DNA of 58,684 bases from Cyanosarcina radialis HA8281-LM2 (GTDB lineage Bacteria > Cyanobacteriota > Cyanobacteriia > Cyanobacteriales > CCAP-1448). This document shows, in pieces, positions 7,601-14,822 of the stretch; the stretch's first letter is position 1; each line of letters opens with the position of its first letter. Under the pieces are notes generated by a model. That model was not told the origin of the DNA, made no database searches, and saw nothing but the letters and a program-made list of their open reading frames with translations. The stretch covers positions 1 to 58,684 of the forward strand of contig JAHHHA010000039.1 of NCBI GenBank assembly GCA_019359615.1. Direction: 5' to 3'. Made by a program: the position numbers and the translations under genes.

Positions 7601-9680
7601 GTCACCCGATATCGAATTGCAAGTAGTAGCTAACTTACAGCAGATCGTCGGCAGCATTCAAGAGTGCGATCGATTTCAAGGGCATAGTGCCAGAATTTTA
7701 AGCGTCTGTTTCAGCCCGTTCGCGCAGCGTTCCCGTTCGCGCAGCGTCTCCGAAGGAGATAGGGAATTCCCCCCAACCCCCCTTAATAAGGGGGGTGAAG
7801 GGGGGATCTTAGCCTCTGCTAGCGAGGATAGCACTATCAATTTGTGGAAACTCGACGGCACATTACTAACAACCTTAAGAGGGCATAGTTTGGGGGTTAA
7901 TAGCATCAGCTTCAGTCCTGACGGACAAATGCTAGTTTCTGGCAGCACCGACAAAACCGTCAAACTTTGGAGAATTGACGGTACGGAACTGCAAACCTTT
8001 AAAGGGCATAAAGATTGGGTTTTAGCCGTGAGTTTTAGTCCCGATGGGCAAGTCATAGCTTCTGCTGGTAACGACAAAACGATCGAACTTTGGCACCTTG
8101 ATGGCACGCATTTACAAACCCTCAAAGGACATCGCGGCTGGGTGAGAAGCGTCAGTTTCAGTCCGTTCGCGCAGCGTTCCCGCAGGGAATTCCCCCCAAC
8201 CCCCCTTAAAAAGGGGGGCGTTGGCGCAAGCCTGCCGTCAGGCATAGGGGGTACCTTAGCATCGGCTAGCGATGATGGCACGATTAAACTGTGGAGTCTT
8301 GACGGCACTCTATTAGAAACTTTTTCGAGACACCACACCAAAATCAGAAGCATTACTTTCAGTCCCGATGGGCAAATACTGGCTTCGGCTAGCGATGATG
8401 GGGCGATCGATCTATGGAATCTTGACGGCACTCGATTGGAAACTTTTTCGGCACACAATGCCATCATCAGAAGCGTCAGTTTTAGTCCCGACGGGCAAAT
8501 CCTGGCTTCGGCTAGCGATGACGGTACGGTTAAACTGTGGAGTCTTGAGGGATTTTTACTTCAGACTTTCAAGGGGCATAGCTCTAGAAGTAGAAGCATT
8601 AGTTTTAGCCCGCTGCTGCCCAATTCTGCTTGCCAAGAAATCTTAGCTGCTGCCAGCGATGACGGCGCAGTCAAACTCTGGAGACTCGATCGCATTACCA
8701 AACCCAGCCATCAAGGACATACTGCCAGAGTTAGTAGCGTCAGTTTCAGTCCTGACGGACGAATGTTGGCTTCTGCTAGCGAAGACAAAACCATCAAACT
8801 CTGGAATCTTGAAGGCACAGAATTACAAACCTTTCGAGGGCATAGCGCCTGGGTAAGAAGCATCAGCTTCAGCCCCGACGGCAAAATGATTGCCTCAGCC
8901 AGCGAAGATCGAACCGTCAAGATTTGGAGCGTTGATGGCAGTTTAATTACCACTTGTAAAGGACATCGCGATCGCGTTAGAAGCGTTAGTTTTAGTCCTG
9001 ACTGTCAATCGATCGCCTCTGCTAGCGACGACAAAACCGTTAAACTTTGGAGTATTGATGGTAGGGAACTGCAAACTTTTTTAGGACATCATAACTGGAT
9101 TTGGGGCGTTAGTTTCAGTCCCGACGGTAAATTTATTGCTTCAGCAAGCGATGACAAAACTATCAAACTTTGGAGCATTGATGGTAGAGAACTGCAAACT
9201 TTTTTAGGACATACTCATTGGGTAAGAAGTGTTAGCTTCAGTCCTGACGGTAAATTTATCACCTCGGCAAGCGACGACAAAACTATCAAACTTTGGAGCA
9301 TTGATGGTAGAGAATTACTTACATTTTACGGTCATCAAGATGCTGTAAGCAGTGTGAGTTTCAGTCGCGACGGTAAATTTATCGCTTCTGCTAGTGACGA
9401 TAAGACCGTCAAAATTTGGAACCTTGAGGGCCAAGAAATCCAGACTTTTTCCGGTCACGATCGCAGCGTTAATAGTATCAGCTTCAGTCCTCAATGCAAG
9501 CTCGTAGCCTCTGCTAGCGACGATCGCACCGTGAGAGTATGGCAACTCAACCCGATAGTATCTCCTTTAGAGTTAGAGCCTCTACTGGAGCGCGGTTGTA
9601 AATGGTTGCGAAATTATCTAACTAATAACCCTAATATTAGCGATCGCGATCGCCATCTGTGCGATGGAGAAAGCATATAA
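4683..9680 (+). CDS. STAND-type TPR-NTPase-WD40 protein (1665 aa)
   Basis: A giant soluble signalling protein. Residues 1-215 are an N-terminal domain of unknown function with P-loop-fold character but no Walker A; 225-500 are TPR-like helices; 540-830 are an nSTAND NTPase (Walker A GQSGVGKTS near 549, Walker B TVLILDRFEEF near 634); 890-940 are a coiled coil; 1000-1621 are fourteen WD40 repeats, enough for two seven-bladed propellers. STAND proteins are ATP-driven switches that oligomerise on ligand binding, the WD40 part usually being the sensor. No effector enzyme is seen, so the upstream ATPase may act with it. Four dispersed repeats are inserted in frame: 5809-5867 in the TPR region, 7264-7298 after the NTPase, and 7717-7806 and 8163-8253 in blades 1 and 4. 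Blades 10-12 are nearly identical in DNA. The C-terminal tail (LLERGCKWLRNYL) recurs in the gene at 38133. Confidence 0.88.
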   Translation: MEDIALNNERSLQTLVRAIMLSQGEFTLILTRCNYRALRDRLWQQLQEICPVKIRPLVLPESVKTLYTTIEAELKSDRPPALIVFGLESVKDLDTVFTATNYVREEFRKNFSFPVVLWIDDEVLTQLIRLAPDFESWATTIEFELSTDKLLEFLRQTADEVFARVIEVGADVFLDNSALNLEIGSPRRAELQLARKDLLRRGVNLSAELEACREFVLGRDAGISMEQAYQHYQSSLAFWEQSDNLEWRGCLLFCLGLWWRTYAVRDRSQYVSACAHAKEYYQRCLQVLESRPQWQAKFINALGEVLQRLQEWNELEVVALAAQALHQTDSHPVRLAYSYGLLAEVALAKSAWRQARQYVEIAREILNKTAFIGNRSPHPACGSPLPMGEGLGVRAETAESNLKLERSWQADEGWYLLLLAQSQQHLKYTSAAIANLEIARTKSQPEFNPALYIRILETLRSLYFQRGEYLKAFRLKQEQRSIEYQYGFRTFIGSGQLRLKRQVINPGLLLSNNSIAFNQELTATIRQHDIECLIKDRISRSDRKLTILYGQSGVGKTSTIEIGLIPALKQTSIDGCNLLPVVLSSYTNWVQEFGKSLSSALKDTKNISLPKSLDFLTAIIEQLERNIDRRLMTVLILDRFEEFFFVVDKLSKRESFYQFLSLCLNTPFVNVILSIQENYLPRLLEWERLTNLDIINNDILSKDIRYYIGKFSIKEAKSYVQSLMARSQLQFQPAAIDAFLEDLADSSNMVSPVELQILGSQLETDKITTLKAYEELGTNPKEEAIERYLEAAIADCGLENRLVARLALFLLTDENNIRPLKTRAELIEKIEAAGLALETDQIDVVLEILVGAGLVCRVRETPAVGEASCSATYRYQLIHDYLVNFIRQQQPPGLQAELVVTREKQRLTQEKLERALQQLRRSLNQQQQAQNRAEIAEIEAINSLSQALWRSDDELGALVAAVKAGRKLQQTLVSPDIELQVVANLQQIVGSIQECDRFQGHSARILSVCFSPFAQRSRSRSVSEGDREFPPTPLNKGGEGGILASASEDSTINLWKLDGTLLTTLRGHSLGVNSISFSPDGQMLVSGSTDKTVKLWRIDGTELQTFKGHKDWVLAVSFSPDGQVIASAGNDKTIELWHLDGTHLQTLKGHRGWVRSVSFSPFAQRSRREFPPTPLKKGGVGASLPSGIGGTLASASDDGTIKLWSLDGTLLETFSRHHTKIRSITFSPDGQILASASDDGAIDLWNLDGTRLETFSAHNAIIRSVSFSPDGQILASASDDGTVKLWSLEGFLLQTFKGHSSRSRSISFSPLLPNSACQEILAAASDDGAVKLWRLDRITKPSHQGHTARVSSVSFSPDGRMLASASEDKTIKLWNLEGTELQTFRGHSAWVRSISFSPDGKMIASASEDRTVKIWSVDGSLITTCKGHRDRVRSVSFSPDCQSIASASDDKTVKLWSIDGRELQTFLGHHNWIWGVSFSPDGKFIASASDDKTIKLWSIDGRELQTFLGHTHWVRSVSFSPDGKFITSASDDKTIKLWSIDGRELLTFYGHQDAVSSVSFSRDGKFIASASDDKTVKIWNLEGQEIQTFSGHDRSVNSISFSPQCKLVASASDDRTVRVWQLNPIVSPLELEPLLERGCKWLRNYLTNNPNISDRDRHLCDGESI
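5809..5867 (+). repeat. In-frame GGGGTGAGGG-family repeat inside the STAND gene
   Basis: This copy of the CCCTCACCCC...GGGGTGAGGG family is read without stop and adds about 20 residues rich in Pro and Gly (SPHPACGSPLPMGEGLGVRA) to a linker in the TPR region, about residues 376-395. The same repeat lies between genes elsewhere in the window. Confidence 0.85.
7264..7298 (+). repeat. In-frame GTTGGCGAAGCC palindromic repeat
   Basis: A short repeat encoding PAVGEASCSAT is inserted between RET and YRYQLIHDYLV, just before a helix that is well conserved in STAND proteins. It contains GTTGGCGAAGCC and GTTGCAGCGCAAC half-palindromes, related to the GCGTTGGCGCAGCCT family. Confidence 0.75.
7717..7806 (+). 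repeat. Composite in-frame repeat in WD40 blade 1
   Basis: Two GTTCGCGCAGCGT units followed by a CCCCCCAACCCCCCTT/AAGGGGGG hairpin repeat. It replaces the usual DGQ of the SFSPDGQ turn with 29 residues and keeps the frame. The same two parts occur in the same order between genes at 36507-36560. Confidence 0.88.
8163..8253 (+). repeat. Composite in-frame repeat in WD40 blade 4
   Basis: One GTTCGCGCAGCGT unit, the CCCCCCAACCCCCCTT/AAGGGGGG hairpin repeat and a GCGTTGGCGCAAGCCTGCCG unit. It replaces DGQ at exactly the same turn as the blade 1 insertion and also encodes 29 residues. Confidence 0.88.
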
Positions 9681-9746
9681 TCAAAGCCACGATCGACGAT
9701 CTGTTCCCAATTCCAATAGATTGCAGCTATAGCATTTCTAAATGAC

Positions 9747-9890
9747 TTGTGGGATAGCCGTCCCGGCTGTCCCAGTTGGCAGGCTGGAAGCCTACCTCAC
9801 AAGATTGTTCGCCAATGATTTAGACTCGCTATATATGAGGTACATCTTCATCTGCGTTTATCAGCGTGTATCTCTATTCATCTGCGGTAA
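9747..9890. repeat. Intergenic repeats: GTGGGATAGCC...CCTCAC and CATCTGCG units
   Basis: The space after the WD40 gene holds an imperfect inverted element (TTGTGGGATAGCCG to GAAGCCTACCTCACAAG, 9747-9803), related to the copy at 24886-24915. Diverged CATCTGCGTTTATC units (9847-9890) follow, from the ATCTGTG family seen at 27849, 41867, 50533, 51681 and 53964. Confidence 0.65.
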
Positions 9891-9957
9891 ATAATTACCA
9901 ATTCTGTACCTCAACGAGTCACAAATTGCCATAAAAAACCTCACATTGCCAAACAAA

Positions 9958-10416
9958 CTATAAATCTAATCGCATTTCATTGGATTCAGAAAAACCCAAA
10001 CTGGAATACAAGGGTTTGCCAGATGGAGAAGCATGAAGGATCGCTCGCGTGCAACCGAGATCTTTTAAGCGATCGATCGCTTGCATAGTCAATTTCTTCG
10101 CAATTCCTTGGCGACGATAAGATGGTTCGACATAAACGCCCCAAATATAGCCATATTTGCGGTGAGAATCTGCCAAAGCTAGGGGGTAAAGTCCATCAAA
10201 AATCTGACAGCCAACAGAACCGACGATCGCACCATCGATCTCTGCTATAAAAGCTTTATAAGCTAACTCTTGCCGAGCGCGATCGATAAATTTAATCACA
10301 ATTTCTAGCCAATCAGAATTAATACTTTCGATTGGCACATCATTATCGCGCCAGAGATGATAAAAGTGTTTGGCAATGATGTTATCTTCTTCGCGATTAG
10401 CTGCCCTAATATTCAT
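9958..10416 (-). CDS. GNAT family N-acetyltransferase
   Basis: About 152 residues from MNIRAANREEDN, the usual start of a GNAT fold; an upstream in-frame ATG at 10458 would add 14 residues with no better ribosome-binding site. The acetyl-CoA binding motif A is YIWGVYVEPSYRRQGIAKKL, with the pyrophosphate-loop RRQGIA, and motif B is PLYSSLGF. Both match single-domain GNAT enzymes that acetylate small molecules or protein N-termini; the substrate cannot be inferred. It is convergent with the WD40 gene and lies downstream of the membrane GTPase on the same strand, separated by a TAGGTGGGGTTGA repeat. Confidence 0.87.
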   Translation of the reverse strand: MNIRAANREEDNIIAKHFYHLWRDNDVPIESINSDWLEIVIKFIDRARQELAYKAFIAEIDGAIVGSVGCQIFDGLYPLALADSHRKYGYIWGVYVEPSYRRQGIAKKLTMQAIDRLKDLGCTRAILHASPSGKPLYSSLGFSESNEMRLDL

Positions 10417-10467
10417 ATTTTTGGTGTCGATGTCATAGCCCAGGGTATTGAACAGCATTTGGTAGGT

Positions 10468-10498
10468 GGGGTTGACGTTAGGAAACCCAACATTAACT
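10468..10498. repeat. TAGGTTGGGTTGA...AAACCCAAC repeat
   Basis: GGTAGGTGGGGTTGACGTTA followed by GGAAACCCAAC, an imperfect inverted element. Family members are at 50695-50731, 51740-51775, 58000-58030, 58230-58312 and 58390-58420. Confidence 0.65.
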
Positions 10499-10506
10499 CA
10501 TGCCAA

Positions 10507-12048
10507 TTACCTCTCGCGATCTCTTTCCGAAGTAGCTTCTAGAGGTTTAATCACTTTGGCTAGTGCTTGCTGAATAAATTCTTTAACAAACTCATCTTTG
10601 CGATTGAGTTGAAACTGCTGCTGCACCACTTCTGTCATCCCCCCGTCGCCCCAATCTCGATCGCGACGGAAATATTCGATAAAACTTTTACCAGCAATCC
10701 GCGTTAGATAGGCGGCAGTTACTCCCTGAATTGCCTTACCAGCTAAGTATGTGGTGACATTGAATTGCAACGGGATGGAAAGTAATTCGATCGCTCCCTT
10801 GACAATGCCTAAACCAGCGATCGTTTTCCCTAAAGATAGAGCCAATTCCCGTCCTCGCTCCATATTCAGTTCGCAACCGTAAATTCTGCCGATTTCTACC
10901 ACCATTTGGGCGTTTACTGCCACTGTTGCCAATAAATCTACTACTGGTAAGGGGGTAACAGCGATCGCCCCAGCCCCGATCCATTGATATCTCTCGACGA
11001 TTTTTTCTGCTTGCTTTTGCTGTTGGGCATCGAGCAACTCCCTGGCTTGCTCTCCCAAACGTTGGGATTGCAATAAAATATTGTCAGCGATTAAGTCTTC
11101 GCCTTCTGCCCGTAAAATCGCAGCTAACCGCCGCATTAAGGGCAGCACCTCCGGTTCGGGGACGAGGGTTTCGCCGGATTCAACGGTAACGGGTTGAGGG
11201 TTAGCCGCGATCGCAATTACATCTGCTGGCGGAATGAAGTCTCGCACCCGCTGGCGCAAGCGAGCCATAATTGCCTCTCGATCGCTGGCAGAGTAAAGAT
11301 CGATTTTATTCAAAACCAGGAGCGATCGCTTGCCGATCTGAGCTAACATCCGCAACGGCTGGTATTCCGATTGCCGCAAGTCATTATCGACCACGAATAG
11401 GAGTAAATCGGCTTCCGTCGCTAGTTCTCTAGCTAATTTTTCTCTTTCCGTGCCAGCTACTCCAGCTTCTAAAATTCCTGGGGTATCGGTAATTAAAATC
11501 CGGCGGGGAAGTCCTTTTAATTTCAGGCGATAGGTTTCTCCTGCCTCAGTCGTTCCCATCGGTGCGTCTATCCGCCCTACTATGCGTCCGATGAGAGCAT
11601 TTACCAGAGAAGTTTTGCCTGCCGCACCAGTACCGAAAACTACTACCAACAGTTCTCCCCGCGCCAAGCTAGCTTCGATTTGCGCCGATTGCTCTAGTAA
11701 AGCTTGCCGCGCCACCTCATCTTGAATCTGAGCTACCTGTTGCCGAATTGCTTCTAAGTTTGACTGAGCGGCTTCGGTTTTCACCTCTGGGACTTGAGGC
11801 AGCGGGCGGGGAGGAGTCGATCGAGATCGGCCGAACAGCCCTAGATAGTAGATAAAAGCCACTATCAGCACTACCAATAGGGCAATTAACACCAACAGCA
11901 GCAGATTAGCTAGCAGAGGGGAAGTAAAAGAAATTTCCAGGTACAGCCGATAAAAAGAACTTATCAGCCATAGCATCAGTCCCAAGATAAAAGTGCTGCC
12001 GAAAACCAGCAGCAGTAAGCGATAAAGGGGTAAACGACGACGGGCCAT
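10507..12048 (-). CDS. Membrane-anchored Era-like GTPase with DUF697-type C-terminus
   Basis: About 513 residues from MARRRLPLYR; the upstream ATG at 12069 adds seven residues. Two N-terminal transmembrane helices (about 11-35 and 46-70) are followed by a GTPase domain: G1 GTGAAGKTS at 139-147, G2 MGTTEAGET, G3 DTPG within LITDTPGILEAG, and G4 NKID. The C-terminal third is hydrophobic and glycine-rich, with GAIAVTPLPVVDLLATVAVNAQM characteristic of DUF697. Proteins of this type are common in cyanobacterial membranes and chloroplast relatives. The role is uncertain; membrane or cell-envelope stress is a guess. It faces away from the metal-resistance island, and a gene relic lies in the shared upstream region. 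Confidence 0.87.
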   Translation of the reverse strand: MARRRLPLYRLLLLVFGSTFILGLMLWLISSFYRLYLEISFTSPLLANLLLLVLIALLVVLIVAFIYYLGLFGRSRSTPPRPLPQVPEVKTEAAQSNLEAIRQQVAQIQDEVARQALLEQSAQIEASLARGELLVVVFGTGAAGKTSLVNALIGRIVGRIDAPMGTTEAGETYRLKLKGLPRRILITDTPGILEAGVAGTEREKLARELATEADLLLFVVDNDLRQSEYQPLRMLAQIGKRSLLVLNKIDLYSASDREAIMARLRQRVRDFIPPADVIAIAANPQPVTVESGETLVPEPEVLPLMRRLAAILRAEGEDLIADNILLQSQRLGEQARELLDAQQQKQAEKIVERYQWIGAGAIAVTPLPVVDLLATVAVNAQMVVEIGRIYGCELNMERGRELALSLGKTIAGLGIVKGAIELLSIPLQFNVTTYLAGKAIQGVTAAYLTRIAGKSFIEYFRRDRDWGDGGMTEVVQQQFQLNRKDEFVKEFIQQALAKVIKPLEATSERDRER

Positions 12049-12118
12049 GGTGCGGCAAACTACAAGCAAGGATTGCTTTTTCTAGCCTACACTCACTAAC
12101 TTGATAAATGAAAGTCAT

Positions 12119-12197
12119 TTTGTCACGAGTTTTCCGAAATCAGTTCGATCGCGCTGGTAAAATTGTCACCGCTGATTTTTGGGTAAACGTGCAATAA
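12119..12197 (+). pseudogene. Relic of a second copy of the His-rich lipoprotein gene (3' end)
   Basis: The segment carries the last 18 codons plus stop (QFDRAGKIVTADFWVNVQ) of the lipoprotein gene at 21886-22824, with only a few base changes. It also carries the upstream GTCACGAGTTTTCC of the same gene. Between them 28 bp of the intact copy are replaced by 5 bp, so the two parts are out of frame. No start or body of the gene remains. It marks a past duplication or rearrangement of the metal-resistance island just upstream of its regulatory operon. Confidence 0.85.
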
Positions 12198-12207
12198 CTA
12201 ATCTGCT

Positions 12208-12225
12208 ATTTCACGTTGATTTCAT
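12208..12225 (+). promoter_or_regulatory. Tandem ATTTCAC-N4-ATTTCAT operator
   Basis: Two 7-bp half-sites with an 11-bp period (12208-12214 and 12219-12225), 57 bp before the DUF2808 ATG. The same tandem motif occurs twice in the divergent adaptor/RND intergenic region. An 11-bp direct repeat is typical of OmpR-family regulators, so it is probably autoregulation by the regulator encoded at 12769. Confidence 0.72.
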
Positions 12226-12281
12226 CTGTAGTTGTCAATGTAGTAAATAGCAAAATACTCTAGCCAAATTAATAGAGGATA

Positions 12282-12761
12282 ATGGCAATGAAACCGCTAA
12301 TTTATGCTGCAACATTGGCACTAACGCTGACTTCATTAGTTGGAGTAGCATCCGCAGATGAAGGTCCGAGAGCATACCAGAAAGCCACCCATATTTCCCA
12401 TAGTGGCGCGCATCCTAACGTTGTTGGCACGCCAAATGCCACGTACCATTTTGAGTTACACGTCGCTGGCAACCCCCTGGCACAATTAGAAATAGATTTG
12501 CCCGATGAAATCGACATTCCCAAACAGATTGAAGTGACCGATCTAGCAGGCGATCGCATTGATATTACCTTTACCGTCAAAAACAACAAGGCGGCGATCG
12601 CTTTTGCTCGGCCGATCTCTTCTGGAACGATCGTATCGATCTCTATGAAAGGGATTGAGATCCCCAAATATCCTCGCGTTTGGCTTTATCCGATCTATGG
12701 CAAATTTGTAGGGATGACAGCATCAATCCCGCTGGGAACAGTCAGAATTCAAACTTACTAA
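12282..12761 (+). CDS. DUF2808 secreted protein, first gene of the metal-sensing operon
   Basis: A 159-residue exported protein. A cleavable signal peptide (about residues 1-25, ending GVASA-DEG) is followed by a predicted beta-rich domain with the DUF2808-like features YHFELHVAGNPLAQLEIDLP and KYPRVWLYPIYGKF. DUF2808 is an uncharacterised family found mostly in cyanobacteria. It starts 7 bp upstream of the response regulator and is read with it and the sensor kinase. I infer an extracytoplasmic accessory of the copper/heavy-metal response, perhaps feeding the sensor. A purine-rich GAGGATA precedes the ATG; an alternative start two codons later is possible. The tandem ATTTCAT operator lies 57 bp upstream. 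Confidence 0.85.
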   Translation: MAMKPLIYAATLALTLTSLVGVASADEGPRAYQKATHISHSGAHPNVVGTPNATYHFELHVAGNPLAQLEIDLPDEIDIPKQIEVTDLAGDRIDITFTVKNNKAAIAFARPISSGTIVSISMKGIEIPKYPRVWLYPIYGKFVGMTASIPLGTVRIQTY

Positions 12762-12768
12762 TAGCGAT

Positions 12769-13461
12769 ATGAGAGTTTTACTGCTGGAGGACGAACCAGA
12801 TTTAGGAGGTGCGATCGCCCGCACTTTAGAGCGAGAAAAGTACGTAGTCGATTGGGTAACTGACGGTACCGAAGCCTGGTGCTATCTAGAAAACCAATGG
12901 ATGGAGTACGCGCTGGCAATCTTTGACTGGTTAGTACCAAGAGTATCGGGGTTGGAATTGTGTCAACGGTTGCGACTGCAAGGAAACTCTCTGCCGATCT
13001 TAATGCTGACAGCTAAAGATCGGATGGAAGATAAAGTAATGGGATTGGATGCGGGCGCAGATGATTATTTAGTCAAGCCATTTGGCATGGCAGAATTGCT
13101 AGCAAGATTGCGAGCCTTACAAAGGCGATCGCCTCAATTTCAACCTCAGCAATTAACAGTCGGGAACTTGACTTTAGATTACGGTAGCTACAGCGTTAGT
13201 TGCCAAACAGAATCGGGAGAGGAACAAGCGATCGCTCTGACTAATAAAGAATTTCAATTGCTGGAATATTTGATGAAGCACCCCCATCAAATCCTTACCA
13301 GCGAACAAATTCGCTATCAGCTTTGGGAAGTTGGTTCGGACACCATTAGTAACGTGGTAGCAGCGCAAATGCGGTTGCTGCGACGCAAACTCGCCGAGTT
13401 GGGCAGCGAGTGTCCGATCGAAACCGTTCATGGCATTGGGTATCGCTTGAAGCTGCCATGA
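12769..13461 (+). CDS. OmpR-family response regulator (CopR/CusR-like)
   Basis: A 230-residue DNA-binding response regulator. The receiver domain (1-115) has the acidic pair E8/D9, phosphoacceptor D53 in IFDWLVPRVSG, and K103 in DDYLVKPFG. The winged-helix effector domain (about 130-228) ends with the typical ETVHGIGYRLKLP hairpin. It overlaps the kinase gene by 4 bp (ATGA), so the two are translationally coupled. Its neighbours are a CusB/CusA pump, CopM-like DUF305 protein and His/Met-rich lipoproteins, which point to copper or silver rather than phosphate. The probable binding site is the tandem ATTTCAT motif found at three promoters in this island. Confidence 0.92.
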   Translation: MRVLLLEDEPDLGGAIARTLEREKYVVDWVTDGTEAWCYLENQWMEYALAIFDWLVPRVSGLELCQRLRLQGNSLPILMLTAKDRMEDKVMGLDAGADDYLVKPFGMAELLARLRALQRRSPQFQPQQLTVGNLTLDYGSYSVSCQTESGEEQAIALTNKEFQLLEYLMKHPHQILTSEQIRYQLWEVGSDTISNVVAAQMRLLRRKLAELGSECPIETVHGIGYRLKLP

Positions 13462-14822
13462 ATCAAGATCGACTGTTTTATTTCACCCGTTTGCGTTTGG
13501 CTTTGTGGTATACAGCCGTTATGGGTGTAATCTTGAGCCTGTGCGGATTTGCCCTCTATCGAGCTATGGATCGCGCCCATTGGCTAGCGGTAGATCGAGA
13601 ACTCAACTCTGTAGCCGGAACGCTGCACGATAGCATCGAACTGAGATTGCAGCAACCAGAACGTTTAGAACCAATACTTCAGGAACTTTTACCAGATCTC
13701 TGTGCGGTTAACTCTTACTGCATCGATCGGAAATCGAACGTTCAACGTCATATCGCCGGAGTAGTCAACCAAGGAGGATACTACGTGCGGTTGCTAGATA
13801 ATTCCCACCAGCTAATGGCGATCGCGGGCGATTATCCCCCAGGACTGACCCCAGTTTCCCAGCAAGAACCTTGGCAGACGCTCAAAGACGATCGAGGGCA
13901 ACTTTATCACCAACTTTCTCTAGCTCTCCACACCCAAGACAATCGCTCTTGGGGATATATGCAAATCGGGCGGAGTTTGGCAGATTTAGACGGCCATCTA
14001 GAAGCTTTGCAATGGATTTTAGGATTAGGATTGCCGATCGCGATCTTGCTAGTTGGCGGTGCTAGTTGGTGGCTAGCCGGACTAGCCATGCAGCCGATTT
14101 ATCTATCCTACAAACAGATTCAACAGTTTACCGCCGATGCCGCTCACGAACTCCGCACGCCTCTAGCAGCCATCCGCGCCACCGTCGAGTCAACTTTGCG
14201 GATGTCTCGCCTACCTGAAACCGAAGCGCGAGGGATCTTAGAAACTATAGAGCGCCAAAATCTGAGGCTGACTGAGTTAGTTGCCGATTTATTGTTACTC
14301 TCTCGTCTAGAACGACAACCGATCGAGAGACAACACCAACTTTGTTGCTCGAACGATATTGTCAGCGACTTAGTGGAAGAATTGGCAGCTTTGGCGATCG
14401 CGTCAGAGATCGAACTAGAGTTAGAAGTGCGATCGCCTCAACCAGTAATCGTCAAAGGTAATCAAGAGCAGCTTTACCGTTTGGTTTCTAACTTAATTGT
14501 CAACGCCATTCAATATACGCCAACCGGAGGAAAAGTAAGCGTTATCTTAGATCGCCGGGACGAACAGGCGATCGTACAGGTGCGAGATACAGGTATGGGA
14601 ATTGCACTAGAAGAACAGCCACGCATCTTCGATCGCTTCTATCGAGTTAAAAGCGATCGCTCCCGTCACACTGGGGGTTCGGGATTGGGGTTAAGCATTG
14701 CCTTAGCGATCGCCAAAACCCACCACGGCAAGCTAGAAGTACAGAGCATTTTGGGGAAAGGCAGTACTTTCAGCTTGCGATTGCCTCTAATCAAGCCTGA
14801 ATTCGACGATTTGACCACATAG
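13458..14822 (+). CDS. Sensor histidine kinase (CopS/CusS-like)
   Basis: About 454 residues from the ATG at 13458, which overlaps the regulator stop; a start at 13410 would run back into the regulator gene. Order: transmembrane helix near residues 14-36, a periplasmic sensor domain of roughly 150 residues (with a CAVNSYCID pair of cysteines), a second transmembrane helix (about 179-203), then HisKA with H230 in HELRTPL, and HATPase_c with NLIVNAIQYTPTGG (N box), DTGMGIA (G1) and GGSGLGLSIA (G2). It senses metal outside the inner membrane and phosphorylates the coupled regulator, by inference from the neighbours. The last 32 bp overlap the 3' end of the opposite-strand adaptor gene. Confidence 0.92.
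   Translation: MNQDRLFYFTRLRLALWYTAVMGVILSLCGFALYRAMDRAHWLAVDRELNSVAGTLHDSIELRLQQPERLEPILQELLPDLCAVNSYCIDRKSNVQRHIAGVVNQGGYYVRLLDNSHQLMAIAGDYPPGLTPVSQQEPWQTLKDDRGQLYHQLSLALHTQDNRSWGYMQIGRSLADLDGHLEALQWILGLGLPIAILLVGGASWWLAGLAMQPIYLSYKQIQQFTADAAHELRTPLAAIRATVESTLRMSRLPETEARGILETIERQNLRLTELVADLLLLSRLERQPIERQHQLCCSNDIVSDLVEELAALAIASEIELELEVRSPQPVIVKGNQEQLYRLVSNLIVNAIQYTPTGGKVSVILDRRDEQAIVQVRDTGMGIALEEQPRIFDRFYRVKSDRSRHTGGSGLGLSIALAIAKTHHGKLEVQSILGKGSTFSLRLPLIKPEFDDLTT

Noticed and set aside
7676-8467. 263-residue minus-strand ORF within the WD40 gene
   Set aside because: An antisense shadow of WD40 repeats; its periodic low-complexity sequence follows the sense-strand blades.
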